Shown here: piece after piece, positions 50,001 through 59,435 of the stretch
Layout: each line of letters starts with the position of its first letter
Numbering within the stretch: position 1 is the first letter of the stretch
Source: Dysidea avara
Lineage: Eukaryota > Porifera > Demospongiae > Dictyoceratida > Dysideidae
Assembly: GCF_963678975.1 (NCBI RefSeq)
Contig: NC_089276.1
Location: 28,822,472-28,886,471 of the forward strand
Length of the DNA: 64,000 nucleotides
Direction: 5' to 3'
Notes under the pieces: generated by a model
What the model saw: only the letters and a program-made list of their open reading frames with translations
What the model was told of the DNA's origin: nothing
Databases searched by the model: none
Program-made: the position numbers and the translations under genes

Positions 50001-53000
50001 GTGGCGGAAAAACTCTATGGTATGTGGCAACACAACACTGTGCAGTACACAGTGACAGGAATAAAACGACATGAAGCAACTGAGGCAACTCAGAACACTG
50101 TGGCGTACCCAGTAGCAGTGACTACAACACATACAATGTGAAGCGACATGTGATAAACCAATGTATACAAGTGGCAGTATAATGCAATAAGGAATGTAAA
50201 ACAACATTGGGAGAGAATGTAGCTACAAAATAACTCAATGGAAATGTAGGCAGTTACATGGCTATAGCAACATGGTAGTAGTAAGACCATAGCAGCAATA
50301 ACAGCAAGGCAGCAGTAACACAACATGACAGCTATGAAAACATGGTATGGCATACATCAAAGGACCATACTTACCTTACGGTATCTCAGAATATTGGTGT
50401 CTCAATGGCGACGACATATTAAACAAGCAATGGCAGCAGTAACATATAGAGACAGCACTGTGACATGCATAATGGTACTGAGGTACAAGAAGCATGCAAA
50501 AACAGTACAAAATGCAATACAAACAATGGTGGCAATATGTTAAACAAGCAGTTAACATATTTGTGGTAGTGTTATGCATAGAACAGTGACAAAAACAACA
50601 ACACTATAAGATGCCACATGAACAGTGGCAGCAACATAATTATTCAACATGCATATAACGACAGCACTGTGATATGCATAGTGCACTGAACATGCAAAAA
50701 AAAAGTACAAAGATGGTAATAGCACAGCATATTCAACAAAGCAACAGAACTATGGTATGCATAATGGCACTCCAGTATAAGCAGTGGCACCATGCAATAA
50801 CTGTTATAAGACCATGATGGCAGCATACAAATAAAGCAATCAGAGCACTAGCAACTGCAAAATACATGCAAACAAGCCATGACAAATGACACTGGCAGCT
50901 ATGTGCAACCAACAATAGCAGCAGCAGCTGTGGGTATACAGCACATGAAATGGTGGTCTGACCACATGATGTTGATAAATGTTGGCAATCCAGTGATGCA
51001 GTTAAAGAGGAGCTTTGATGGGCGCAGAAACACAACTACCTCAGGTGGTGCTGGAAGGCTTAGATGATGAATAATGATGGGGTGTGGTCAACAGCACTAG
51101 TCTGTTGTGGAGGATCATTAACAACTGGCTGAAAGGTATGGCTGCTGGCAACAGACCGTAGGGGGTGGCAATGGTAAACTGAAGGAAGGTGGTTAACGCA
51201 ATCAATGACTGCAAAGAAGTGGTGATGATTGTTGTCATCACATGCTATAGCAGGTTGGCAATGGCTGACAGTGTCTAGACCAAGGGGTAGTGGAGTAAGC
51301 AGTCTGCTGATTGGCATGGTGGTATACAAGAATTAGGCTACTAGCAGTGATACGTAGCTGGCTTGAATCTCTGAAGCACTCCAATCACTGTAACCAGCTA
51401 CTGATCATGAGACAGACTGAACACTAGGTGCCAATACAAGGAGTTGACTGACAGGTACTACAAGTTGTGGCTTATGACAGTGTGAAACTGCTATCCCATA
51501 GCATGCAAAGAGGTGATGTAATGCTTTGTTAGCACATTCCAAATGGGTTGGGCCTGTTTGCATGTGATTGTACCATGCACTCCCATAGGGGTAGGTAAAA
51601 ACAGGAACCTGGGACCGAGACCCTGGGACCAGGGGACCCAGGGACCCGACTCTTCTTGGAATTTATACTCTTCACAATATTCTATACTAATATTAAGTAC
51701 CTTTGCAAGTAGACTTGCATGGATAATCCATTTTTCCCCCATCATGGTGTCTCACACAATGTTTAAACCAAGTAGAAATTATAAGCGCCTCTGATAAAAA
51801 ATGTCTGAAGCTGACTGCATTTATAGGCCACTCGCCTGGTGCACAATGGACATACTACTCAATGAGCATACTAGTCTATTATGTCGACTCGCAACTAAAA
51901 TTTAGAAACATTGTGCACATGCACCATGATGTATGAAGTCTGGTTGAATGTTGAGCTGTTGGACTGAACCTTCTTAGCTACAGTAGAACTGGTAGTCACT
52001 ATTTCCCATGAATATTTGTTTGCAAAATGTTTCTAAACTTCAGTAGCGAGTCAAAATAATAGATTAGTATGCTCATCATGAACAGGTGAGTGGTTTTCAG
52101 CTTCAGACACTTTCAGAGGCGCTTATAACTTCTAATTGGTTTAAACATTGTGTGAGACTTTGTGATGAGGGAAAAAGTGGATTAGTCATGCAAGTCTACT
52201 TGCAAAGGTACCTAACTAACTATAAGTATAGAATATTGTGAAGGGTATAAAATTCCAAGAAGAATTGGGCCCCCTTTCCCGAGTCCTCGGTCCTCAGGTC
52301 CACTGTTTTTACCTACCCCTCCCATAGTGCCTGTTCTGTTAACTTCAATTTTAACAGAATGAAAAACACCTCTGCAATGAATCCAGTCACAGTGTAAATG
52401 GCAACTAAACATGTGCCCTGACTATTAAATACTAAAAAGTGAACAGGCCATTCCGCTTTATTTTACAGAAATTACAGACAATTCTCATGATATCCAGTAG
52501 TGAAGCCACCTCGTGCTATTGCAAATCAACACTTGAGCAGTTAGTCAGTCAGTCAGTCAGTTGGTTGGTCGGTCAGTTAGTTAGCATATAATTCATTTGA
52601 ATAAATGATTTTTAGAATTCCATAATAACTTGTTAGAATTACTCTGCAGGTATTTTTGGGGAAAATTATACCTAACCATTACTATTAAACTGTTGTGAAG
52701 GAAACATATTTTTGGACAGCAAAGCTCAAACCTTCATTACAGTACAGCTGTATACTGTATGATAGACTGAAACTGAAATTCTACTGCATTTGTCAATATG
52801 GAATTTATATAGTCATATCAGCTTAGAAACTTTGTGTGGATCAAAGAGACAATAATCATACAGTACTGCCCAGAGGTAATGTTACACTTGGGAGCAGTTG
52901 ACACTCGTGTAGCCAATTTTTTACCCGTGATTTCTTTGGCATGTGTGTGCTAACTAACTCACCACACGTAGCCATGACATGCAAACTCCCTTGGGAGGCT

Positions 53001-56000
53001 GCTCCAGAAACTGCGTGTCTTCGCATGTGATGTATTCCAGTTGTGTGTCGTGTTGAGTCGTGGCCTGGATTTGAGCACTGGCAAGGGATTGTAATGTTAC
53101 CTCTGGGCAGTACTGTATATAGAAAGGTATACACCTACACCACTGATACTTTACAGTTGGACACAGATGGGTTACAGGCTGGTTTAAAATGACTTTTTAA
53201 AATATATATGAACAATTTTAGGTCAGGTAACAAGACAACTGGAGGTTGTGTCTGTTCAACCAAATGATCAAACTAAACAAGATGATGAAGAAAGGTTGCT
53301 ACTAACCAGAAAGCAGCTAGATGAATTAATAATGAAATACACACAACAAAGTATGCATATACTAACTAGTCCACATTGAGTATAATATGTCTTTGATAAA
53401 GGCTAGACTCTATATAGGCTCAAGAAGCCAGCATGGTAAACTAGTGTGTTAAAAACTATGACAAACTAACATTAGGAAATTTATAATAAGTTATCAATTT
53501 CTGGCCTGTTGATAGCACAAGAGAGCTACACACTGTATTGTAACACTTCTATTACATACATGTATTTGCTTAATGATAAGGTTAGATGTTAAGTTAGAAA
53601 CAAATTGCAACTAACTGAAAAAATTCAAGTGGCTAGTTTGATTTTATACTGTACAACAGGAACTTTTGACAAAAGAAAAAGTTGACAAATTTAACAATGC
53701 GGTTAATTTGTGAAATTTTAATTCGTCAAATGTCCATAAGTTCCTTTAAAAGTACGTGTTTAGGTATTATATGTTGCAAAATCACCAACATTATACATTA
53801 ATTACTCTGTACATACACTCTACTCCTTACATTCAAATTTCAATGGTTTGTAAAGCAGCTCCTATTTGTAGTGAAGAAAAGTTTTACACATCTTTAAACT
53901 ACATGTACTATTATATAGGCCAGTCCACTGGACAATCAGGGGCAGCATTTGCGCAGCAAAGTGATCAAACTATAAAAGATGACAAGAAACTTACTACAGA
54001 CCAGTATGGTAAGTCAAAACAGGCATGTGAATATTTATTTCAGATAATGCATTCAGCAAGGTAGTTCGATTTACAGAGAAACAAAATCATTGCTATTTAC
54101 AATTTTAATAATTATTTTGTGTGTTACACTGTATTCTGTGTAAGTGATAAATTAGGCCAAGTCATCAGTTATTCAGAGTTTACAGTAAAGCTGGCTAAAA
54201 TGACAGGAAATTTATTGTACAGGTCTTTATCCAACACCATGAAACTGTACTGTACAACTACATCTTGCCACTCCCAGGTTCCATTAAGGAGAAAGACTGC
54301 TTGGACTTTAACTGATGTCTTCAGCCAAACATAACTTCATAATGCATAAGGCCATTGGCTTGATTTCTTGCTATTTGACATCACTTCATCCCAGTACGTA
54401 TCTTTCACCAACCTCGGTACATACAATACACCCATCATGGACTTACCTTGACTTCCTTTGTGTCCCAGCTCCTGAGATTTTTAAAGCATAATTTTTGGAG
54501 CATAATAAATTTAATTTCTGAGCATGAAGCTCAGGCACAGTATCCACACAGAGTTAACTTTCATGTTTTCCCACTCTTTAAATGACAAACATGACTAGAT
54601 CTACCAAACTCAACTTGTCAATGCAATTCATGATTTTAGGATTTCATAATAGCCATATATATCCAGACATTAACCCATTGATGGCCACTGCTGTCATATG
54701 GCAAAATGGATCATACACACCCCCTTTACTTTGCTATAAATTGTAAAATGCATTTCATAACAAGGTGCACTAGTACTGAATCGGACATGCCCATAGAGGT
54801 AAAAGAAAGTGTTATACATCAATGGAGACAGGTAAAATCAACAGTCAACTGCTTTATCTCAGATGTGGCATGGCAGACGCGAGTGCATATACACATGCAC
54901 AACAACAGAAAGAGGAAAATCATGAATAAACCAGCTGTGGAATGGATTAGTTGGACACCTTTGTAAATAGTTACATGTAGTTGGGATTCTGTTGTTTATT
55001 TGGGCTGGTTTTTACCAAAGTTTAGACTTTACTGTTTGGTACGTTTATTATAGTTACTGTTATGTATGTAAACAAAAATGGCATAGTCAATTGTAACCTC
55101 CTTAGTATATAGTGAGTACCTACATTTATGGTTACTAAGTAGTTATGGGTATTGAATGGCTTATATAATGCAAATTCGGTCAGTGGTCTCTGAGAATGTG
55201 GCCGTCAATGAGCTAATAGTAATATTTAAGACTTCACATTTCCAGTATAACTCTTCAGGGCTATTTATTGCATGAGTTGTTGTAAACCTGAATGGTAGTC
55301 TGAAGTCTTCACATGGTTCTGTGCTGCCTTGATCAGATGGAATTTGCACAAAATTTCTTTGTGATGTTGGGTAACTAGAGTATAAAGAGTTTAGATCAAC
55401 TAAAGCATAGTGAAGTTGATCTTAGCCTTGTATACCTCCCAATACATTGTTCTACCCCAACACTACTAGGTGACAAAGTATGTGGTATTTAAATCTGTGT
55501 ATAATGGTGGGAGAATCTACAGGAATCATCTTGTACTTTGAATGATTTGTAAGACAAGAAAGATATTGCTCTACAGAATAAATTATTCATAGCTTTACCC
55601 CGTACAGGACTCTCTAATGATTGAAACTGGAACTGCTGACAATTTTATGTATGAACAAGTCATAATTGTTTATAATCAAAGTCTTGAACTTTGGTTCCTT
55701 TAATCTTTGTAATAATCTTTAGACTTATGCACGTACATACTACCTTAAATTTACAGCACTATTTTACTACACAGATATCATTTCCACAGAAGAGTTTGCT
55801 AAATGTGAAAATGTGGGTGCTGCATTTATCAAACTACAAACAAAACTTACAAAGATGTTAGTGAAGGCAGACTTCCTGTCAATAAAGAGAGCTTGTATAG
55901 CTCAACAGAACACACCTGGCGGTGCACAACTACCTGAACAGCTTGAAACAGAAATACGTCATACCAAAGATACAAATATGTTGTTGGATTCACTAATTTG

Positions 56001-59000
56001 TTCCCCTTATTGGAGTTGGATTGATATTAGAATATTACAAGCAATTGTGGTAGCATCTGAGATTCCCCAGACACTACAACTTCTGGAAAATTACAAGAAT
56101 GCCATATTCTCAAAAAAGGTGATTGACCTTCTTCCAGATGCTCCTAGCAAAGAGATCAAAAAATACTTTATAAAGATCGGAACAAAACTTGGAAGGGATG
56201 CCAGTAAAATGACAGTAGCAGATTTATTAAAATTTCAATCCCAGCTTGAGACAGTGATCATGGACATTGGCAAGGGAACTTGTGTTCTTGGTCATATTAG
56301 AAAGGGTTGCATAGAAGTTCACTGGTACATTCCTACCCATTGTGTGGATAGTGCATATCAGTCAGCATCTACCAGATGTCACTTGTTTAATGAAATCCAC
56401 TTGTTATGGCTTCAGATAGCACACTACCCAGTAATTCACGATCCACTAACAACAACACCTGTTGATATGTCAACTCCACCTCCTTTAGATACAGCTGGTA
56501 AGTGGTCCACTAAATATGTGTCATAAATTATCTCAACTTGTTGTGCATGTAGCAACAGTCAAGGACTTCATTGACTACTACTGTGACTACTTGTCAGTCA
56601 ACATGGATGCTGAGGTGGTTATGCAGCTGATGATATCCCAGCAACTACTCAGTGAAGATGTTGTTGTGGCAGCTCAAAGTAGTTACCACAAGAGTTGTCT
56701 GATCTTACAGCAAGTTCGACTGATGGATTCAAAAGGACTGGTCTCATTCTGTGAGTTGCTTAAAGCAAACACAAGCCTGAGAAACATTGGAGAAATGCTG
56801 CATAATGGTAAGCACACAAGTACTAAGACAATTGTTATTACTTTTCTCTAGCATTAGATTCTACTCTGATGAGCTCTGTCAGTAGTACTGGTGATGGTGA
56901 GCACACTCAACCAGATAACCTGACGCATCTGCAACAAACGGGTGGAGAAGACACAGTGACTGTTTGCCATGATGCTTTTGAACCGTCTACTGTTGATGCT
57001 AAATTCTGGGATACAACAGTAAAATTGACAGAAATGTTACAATCTTTTGATCCACAGATGATTGCTGACAACTGTGGTTTATTGAGAGCCAGCACACAAG
57101 CTAATATTCCACTATTTCCTACTCACTATATGAAAGTCCTTCAAGGAAGCAGATCTACTCCAACACTGGTGCAGAAGCTTTCTGCATTTGCAAATTGGAT
57201 GGACCACTCTGTACTCACGGCAGTAGTTGAAGCTTGCAATATTCCTGAAGTTGCAGCACTCCTGGCCCAGTTTGACAGTAGGATAGATACATCCCAGCCA
57301 GTTACAAAGTATCCCATACCATCACCATCTCATCACATGGTGCCATATGATACCAGTATACACACTGTACTGGCTGTTCAGCTAAACTTGCAACTGAGTC
57401 ATTTCAATCTAAAGAATTTAATTGATATACGATCACTGATACAAAAGAAATGTGAGGTTACTCCTCATTGTTTACAGCTACTGGCAGTAGCAAAGACTAG
57501 CCACACAATCATCTACTGGACTGTTCCTAAACATGTGGCTTCTTTCATAGTTTTAAATGTTCTGCAGCATCAAAGCTACTTTTACCAAAATGGTATACAG
57601 CAGGTAGCAGTCTACCCAAAAACAATACTGACCATCGGTAGTGCTCTTACTGTAGGACCATTCTCATTTTTTGCTAAGGTGAGTTCATTAACTAGACTGA
57701 AATAGTATTTTATCTTCTTTATTACAGCTACTCAATGACACAAGTAATAATCTTAGCACACAACTGTACCAGTTGGAGGTAAGAGTTTCCAATCTGTTGC
57801 ATGCTAGAAATTGTGGTCTTTATAAAATTTAACCACAGGATATCCCCAAAACAATGAATAAAGTACAGTTTGAACTTGTCAAAACCAGGAAGGAACGCAA
57901 TGATACAATCAAACAACTGAATAAAATAGTCGTACAGATGGATGAGAAAATCAGAAACACTTTACCACGACAAGTGTCATCTTACCAAACCATAAAGGTA
58001 CAACTCTCTTTGTCACTAAATATGTATGTAAATGTGAGTAATTTTTCAGGTCATACCCGATGCTTTAAGCAGCTCAGCAAAATGGTCTTTGGTATCTTTT
58101 GATACAGTAACTACTTTGAAAAATGTGAGTTGACATAGTATAATGAGACATCAATGTGACACCAATGTCAATAGGTTCAGTCACAACAGGACCAGTTGAT
58201 ACTTCAGTTGAGAGAGAGTTTAGGATTGGAGAAATCACTGAAGGAGAAGATAGTCAAAGAGAAACAAATATACTCCAATCTTCTGGACCAGTACAAACAG
58301 TTACAGAACATCCAACCAGTAGACCATCCACCAGAATTATTATCGGACACATCACAAAAAGAGGAAGATGAATCTTTAAAAGAAGAGGTGAAAAGTTCAC
58401 AGTCACAAGTACTTGATGAAGAAACACAAACTGAACTGACTAAACTACAATCAGTAATGAAAAATGTGAGCTCTACTCTTGAAAAGGTTGAAGTGATAAT
58501 GAAGTATTGGAGTGAAAAGGTAATATTGCTATGCACAACTGAGAATTTGTATGTATTTAGCAGATCATGGATAAACAGATTATGGATCAACAGACACATA
58601 CAACTGCTCCTTGTAAATACAGAACAAAATCTAATAAGCAAAAAATCATTTTATACATTCTTTACCTTCAAACAAAAAGTACCTGTAAACAACAATACAC
58701 TGTGCACACTTCAATAATGAAGTTGCTAAAGCATGCATGGACTTGAATTTGTGCTCGAAATTTTTTAGCACAATAAGATGAGTGTGCTCCAGTTCTCAGT
58801 GCTGCCATACTGTTTTCCTAAGACAGCTACAGTAATATAGGCTTGATATACATTCTATTGTGTATACCATTTGTACTATTAATCCTGTCATACAGCATAC
58901 CTGTTGTTATTCAGCATACCCTGTGAAAAGACTGTCTGGTAAACTGTAGATTACACTGATAAGTTTACTTGTAGCTAATGGTGTAGTCTATCAATAGCTT

Positions 59001-59435
59001 CTAATATTGAACTGATAATGGTGGCCTTAGTGATGAATGCAGCGACAATGTTTAACTCAATTTCATCTTTTCCATATTACTGCATAGGTCTCAGTACAAC
59101 CAAGAGTTCGTAACATAATCCTACAACATTTTGAACTTTTGGTGCATTCCAACTGTTCATCCTTTCCGACAGTTGCTGTGCTCATTTGAGCTTGGCATTC
59201 ATATAACATGATCCGTCAGTCTGCAATACACTCATCCATGATCTGCTAAATACCTTGCATAACTATTAATTAAAATTATTTGGTTTTATGTACTCTTTAG
59301 ACTTCAAAGAGTCCACAGTCACTGATGAAGGATCAAGGAAAAGTGAAGGAGTCTAGTGAGACCCTACCAGAGAAAGGAAAGAATATTTTACAGATCCAAC
59401 TGAAGACAATGATTTCAAATTTGTCAAGTGTTGAG
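35069..59435 (+). CDS. Death domain / CARD / coiled-coil protein with duplicated unknown domain
   Basis: Exons: 35069-35353, 53222-53350, 53919-54008, 55775-56497, 56553-56807, 56852-57678, 57728-57778, 57839-57997, 58050-58124, 58175-58519, 59301-59435. The first five junctions are phase 1 and the rest phase 0, giving 1025 codons without a stop; the start and the true 3' end are not found. Exon 1 is a Death domain (residues 1-95; SSRWHQLGIQLIDDDQ, CTALFKYWLRMYPNASWYEL). Exon 4 (169-409) is domain X copy 1 (SPYWSWIDIRILQAIVVAS, EVHWYIPTHCVDSAYQS). Exon 5 (410-494) is a CARD-like fold (VKDFIDYYCDYLSVN, LLSEDVVVAAQSS, LVSFCELLKAN). Exon 6 (495-770) is a diverged copy 2 of X (FANWMDHSVLTAVVEACNI, IIYWTVPKHVASFIVLNVL). 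Exons 8-11 are charged coiled coil. Death domains and CARDs are homotypic adaptors in apoptosis and innate immunity; a cytosolic scaffold role is inference. The 17.9-kb first intron makes the exon 1 link likely rather than certain. Confidence 0.7.
35795..36600 (-). repeat. Dispersed repeat family D, copy 2
   Basis: Inverse of copy 1: CTTCCAATAAATTGTTACAA, CTGCCTGATGCCTTCAGGCA, GGCTTGATTTTTCACTG and GGACTTACC in order. It ends in the left arm of the palindrome at 36568-36850. Confidence 0.6.
36568..36960. repeat. Palindrome joining two family-D ends
   Basis: CAACCATCCTTTCTTTTGAT on the left and its complement on the right (about 36840). Between them lies TTCACTAGTATATCTGCAGG..CCCTTGTTTCCCTAC, which is repeated again at 36849-36960 and in both orientations at 41977-42233. 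Confidence 0.6.
36961..38129. other. Intronic stretch of the Death/CARD gene model
   Basis: No gene accepted. A minus-strand frame around 37320-37450 (CRPGYIQQGSDYIDVEVEID) is preceded by an acceptor-like CTTCAG and could be an old exon; no family recognised. Confidence 0.25.
38130..38240. repeat. TATACCAC-ended hairpin, copy 1
   Basis: TATACCACAGCTGC at left and GCAGCCGTGGTATA at right, with ACACCC/GGGTGT inner pairing. Shares end type with 41278-41394 and 41835-41966. Confidence 0.65.
38262..38541. mobile_element. MITE with about 115-bp arms
   Basis: Ends ACTAGGTGAATAAAAATTGG and complement. The arms stay paired through TTTTAAAATGGGAATAGGGA and CACCAAACAAGAAGGGATCG. 280 bp. Confidence 0.8.
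38542..40384. other. Intronic stretch
   Basis: No gene. An (AAT)n-rich run lies near 39925-39965, and copies of the CTATTAGAG motif at about 38676 and 40108. Confidence 0.35.
40385..40530. repeat. Local palindrome cluster
   Basis: GAGTGCATTATAACTTATAA occurs twice with its complement nearby, flanked by CTGCAGACCGCAG and ACCGCAG words. It ends with a CCGGTGGC counterpart of CACCGCCAGTGCC. Confidence 0.5.
41278..41394. repeat. AGTTATAC-ended hairpin, copy 2
   Basis: Ends AGTTATACAAC and GTTGTATAACT. The inner arms pair through CTCTGCCTGTATAAACGCAC. Confidence 0.7.
41533..41767. repeat. Imperfect inverted repeat
   Basis: ATAGGGAATCAAACAAGCTG and TGATGTATTAAAAT-type words on one arm face their complements on the other. 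Confidence 0.55.
41835..41966. repeat. AGTTATAC-ended hairpin, copy 3
   Basis: Ends AGTTATACCAAGGGCAC and complement-like GTGCCCGTGGTATAACT. The inner GGCAAAGCACTTGT word is duplicated in tandem. Confidence 0.65.
41977..42233. repeat. 257-bp inverted repeat
   Basis: AAGTTTAAGGAAAAATTTGG and the GTAGGGAAACAAGGGAGG block on the left pair with CCTCCCTTGTTTCCCTAC and TTTTCCTTAAACTT on the right. It directly abuts family-D copy 3. Confidence 0.75.
42240..42930 (+). repeat. Dispersed repeat family D, copy 3
   Basis: Best preserved copy: ATTATTATGACTAGTGAACC, GCATCAAAAGAAAGG-like ATCAAAAGAAAGGATGGC, GGACAAAGGTAAGTCCATGA, ATGCGGTATGCC, AAATCAAGCCCGTAGCC, CAGTAGAAAATTA, and a tail with GCCTAACCAAGGTGCCAGG. 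Confidence 0.65.
43447..44579 (+). other. Exon-like segments of a possible membrane protein
   Basis: Three plus-strand pieces join in phase: 44150-44211 (hydrophobic, LVAALMWIIAFVLLAML), 44292-44382 (VKELRIPQYDPEVHLSLTD) and 44443-44579 (LCQVKALLSHLAVRCPTIGI to a stop at 44577-44579). A further hydrophobic open piece at 43448-43540 (EYLACLVFNFGLLVCY) could be an earlier membrane helix. Splice dinucleotides fit, with introns of 60-80 nt. I do not recognise the protein. It may be the tail of a real nested gene or a remnant. Confidence 0.25.
44858..47520 (+). mobile_element. hAT element with dead transposase
   Basis: Left terminal CAGCATTGAAACCAGGTCGG followed by repeated GGGTCAGACCCGG-type subterminal words (44880-44960). 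The transposase remnant follows. The right end is not sharply defined; a degenerate CCTGAC-CTGG word occurs near 47492. The left end matches that of 23446-26442 and the words inside 48782-49421. Confidence 0.55.
45669..47464 (+). pseudogene. hAT transposase pseudogene
   Basis: Read across frames it follows the hAT plan: FKTLDSFFMRSGKKLGEVTR, GASHGCVPTSEFIVGWLMV, VTDLWSDNVVSLSYFNVTF (first catalytic Asp region), ADKGSNMVATTK (second Asp), FWCNLSASDTAAGC, and the C-terminal dimerisation part RQLLDIPAASAESERHFSG (conserved Glu) with KDRNRLKDDAVESLVFL. At least two frameshifts (about 45940 and 46180-46310) and stops near 46640, 46937 and 47078 inactivate it. Confidence 0.8.
48144..48633. mobile_element. 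hAT-type element with CAGTGGCGGATC ends
   Basis: Ends CAGTGGCGGATCTAG and complement, with TTTAAAAGGGGGTTTCTG near both ends, 490 bp. Flanking AGCAA on both sides is a partial target duplication. It contains a pair of CTCTATTAGAG motifs (48357, 48382). Confidence 0.7.
48782..49421. mobile_element. Non-autonomous hAT element, exact 8-bp TSD
   Basis: Ends CAGCATTGTAAGTGGG and near complement, 640 bp, exact target duplication ATCCAGAA (48774-48781 and 49422-49429). Subterminal GGGTCTGACCCG-type words and internal TGGCTCCACGTAAG repeats tie it to the hAT group at 23446 and 44858. Confidence 0.85.
50721..51586. other. Intronic stretch beyond the satellite
   Basis: CA/GT-biased sequence continuing the satellite's composition. 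Open frames on both strands have no family support. Confidence 0.3.
51587..52320. mobile_element. 734-bp foldback element
   Basis: Ends AGGGGTAGGTAAAAACAG and exact complement. Arms of about 280 bp (with CCAAGAAGAGTCGGG-like, TTGCAAGTAGACTTGCATG and AATTATAAGCGCCTCTGA words) surround a less paired centre. CCCAT flanks both ends. Confidence 0.7.
52340..52765 (+). repeat. Dispersed repeat family D, copy 4
   Basis: Diverged copy with AGTCAGTCAGTCAGTCAG, CCATAATAACTTGTTAGAAT and TATACCTAACCAT in the family order. Confidence 0.45.
52808..53185 (+). mobile_element. 5'-truncated LINE end containing a mariner-like MITE
   Basis: AGTCATATCAGCTTAGAAAC to AAAGAGACAAT matches the LINE at 21155-21205. 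Then follows a full copy of the 255-bp MITE at 52861-53115 (TA on both sides), then the LINE 3' end TTACAGTTGGACACAGATGG to CAGGCTGGTTTAAAA. It ends about 35 bp before exon 2 of the Death/CARD gene. Confidence 0.75.
52861..53115. mobile_element. Mariner-like MITE, copy 2
   Basis: Same length (255 bp) and ends as the copy at 20889-21143, in the opposite orientation and with few differences. Confidence 0.75.
54310..54490 (-). repeat. Dispersed repeat family D, copy 5 (partial)
   Basis: GCCATTGGCTTGATTTCTTG, CATCATGGACTTACCTTGAC and TTTGTGTCCCA match the inverse of copy 3. The rest of this intron (54491-55774) holds no gene I can support. Confidence 0.5.
58520..59300. other. Intron of the Death/CARD gene
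   Basis: Mostly non-coding. An acceptor at 59087 opens a short frame (VSVQPRVRNIILQHFELLVH) that ends in a stop; it could be an alternative last exon but lacks support. Confidence 0.3.

Larger units (their letters stand above)
47790..50720. repeat. 69-bp satellite array, interrupted twice
   Basis: Unit about 68-69 bp built on GGCAACACATAACACTGTGG, CATACACAGTGGCAGCAACT and GTACAACATGAGGCAACTGT. It is clearest at 49430-50060, older and more diverged at 50060-50720. A higher-order period of 197 bp is visible (AGAACACTGGCATACAAAAT at 49481 and 49678). The array occupies 47790-48143, 48634-48781 and 49430-50720, split by two insertions. Because 69 is a multiple of three, long open frames run through it on the minus strand (up to 304 codons); these are not genes. 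Confidence 0.85.

Noticed and set aside
49293..50207. 304-codon minus-strand open frame
   Set aside because: It runs through the 69-bp satellite (period divisible by three) and has Cys/His/Val-rich repeated text; no start context or family.
58156..58371. Alternative plus-strand frame MTPMSIGSVTTG..
   Set aside because: It overlaps exon 58175-58519 in another frame; the coiled-coil frame joins the neighbouring exons in phase.
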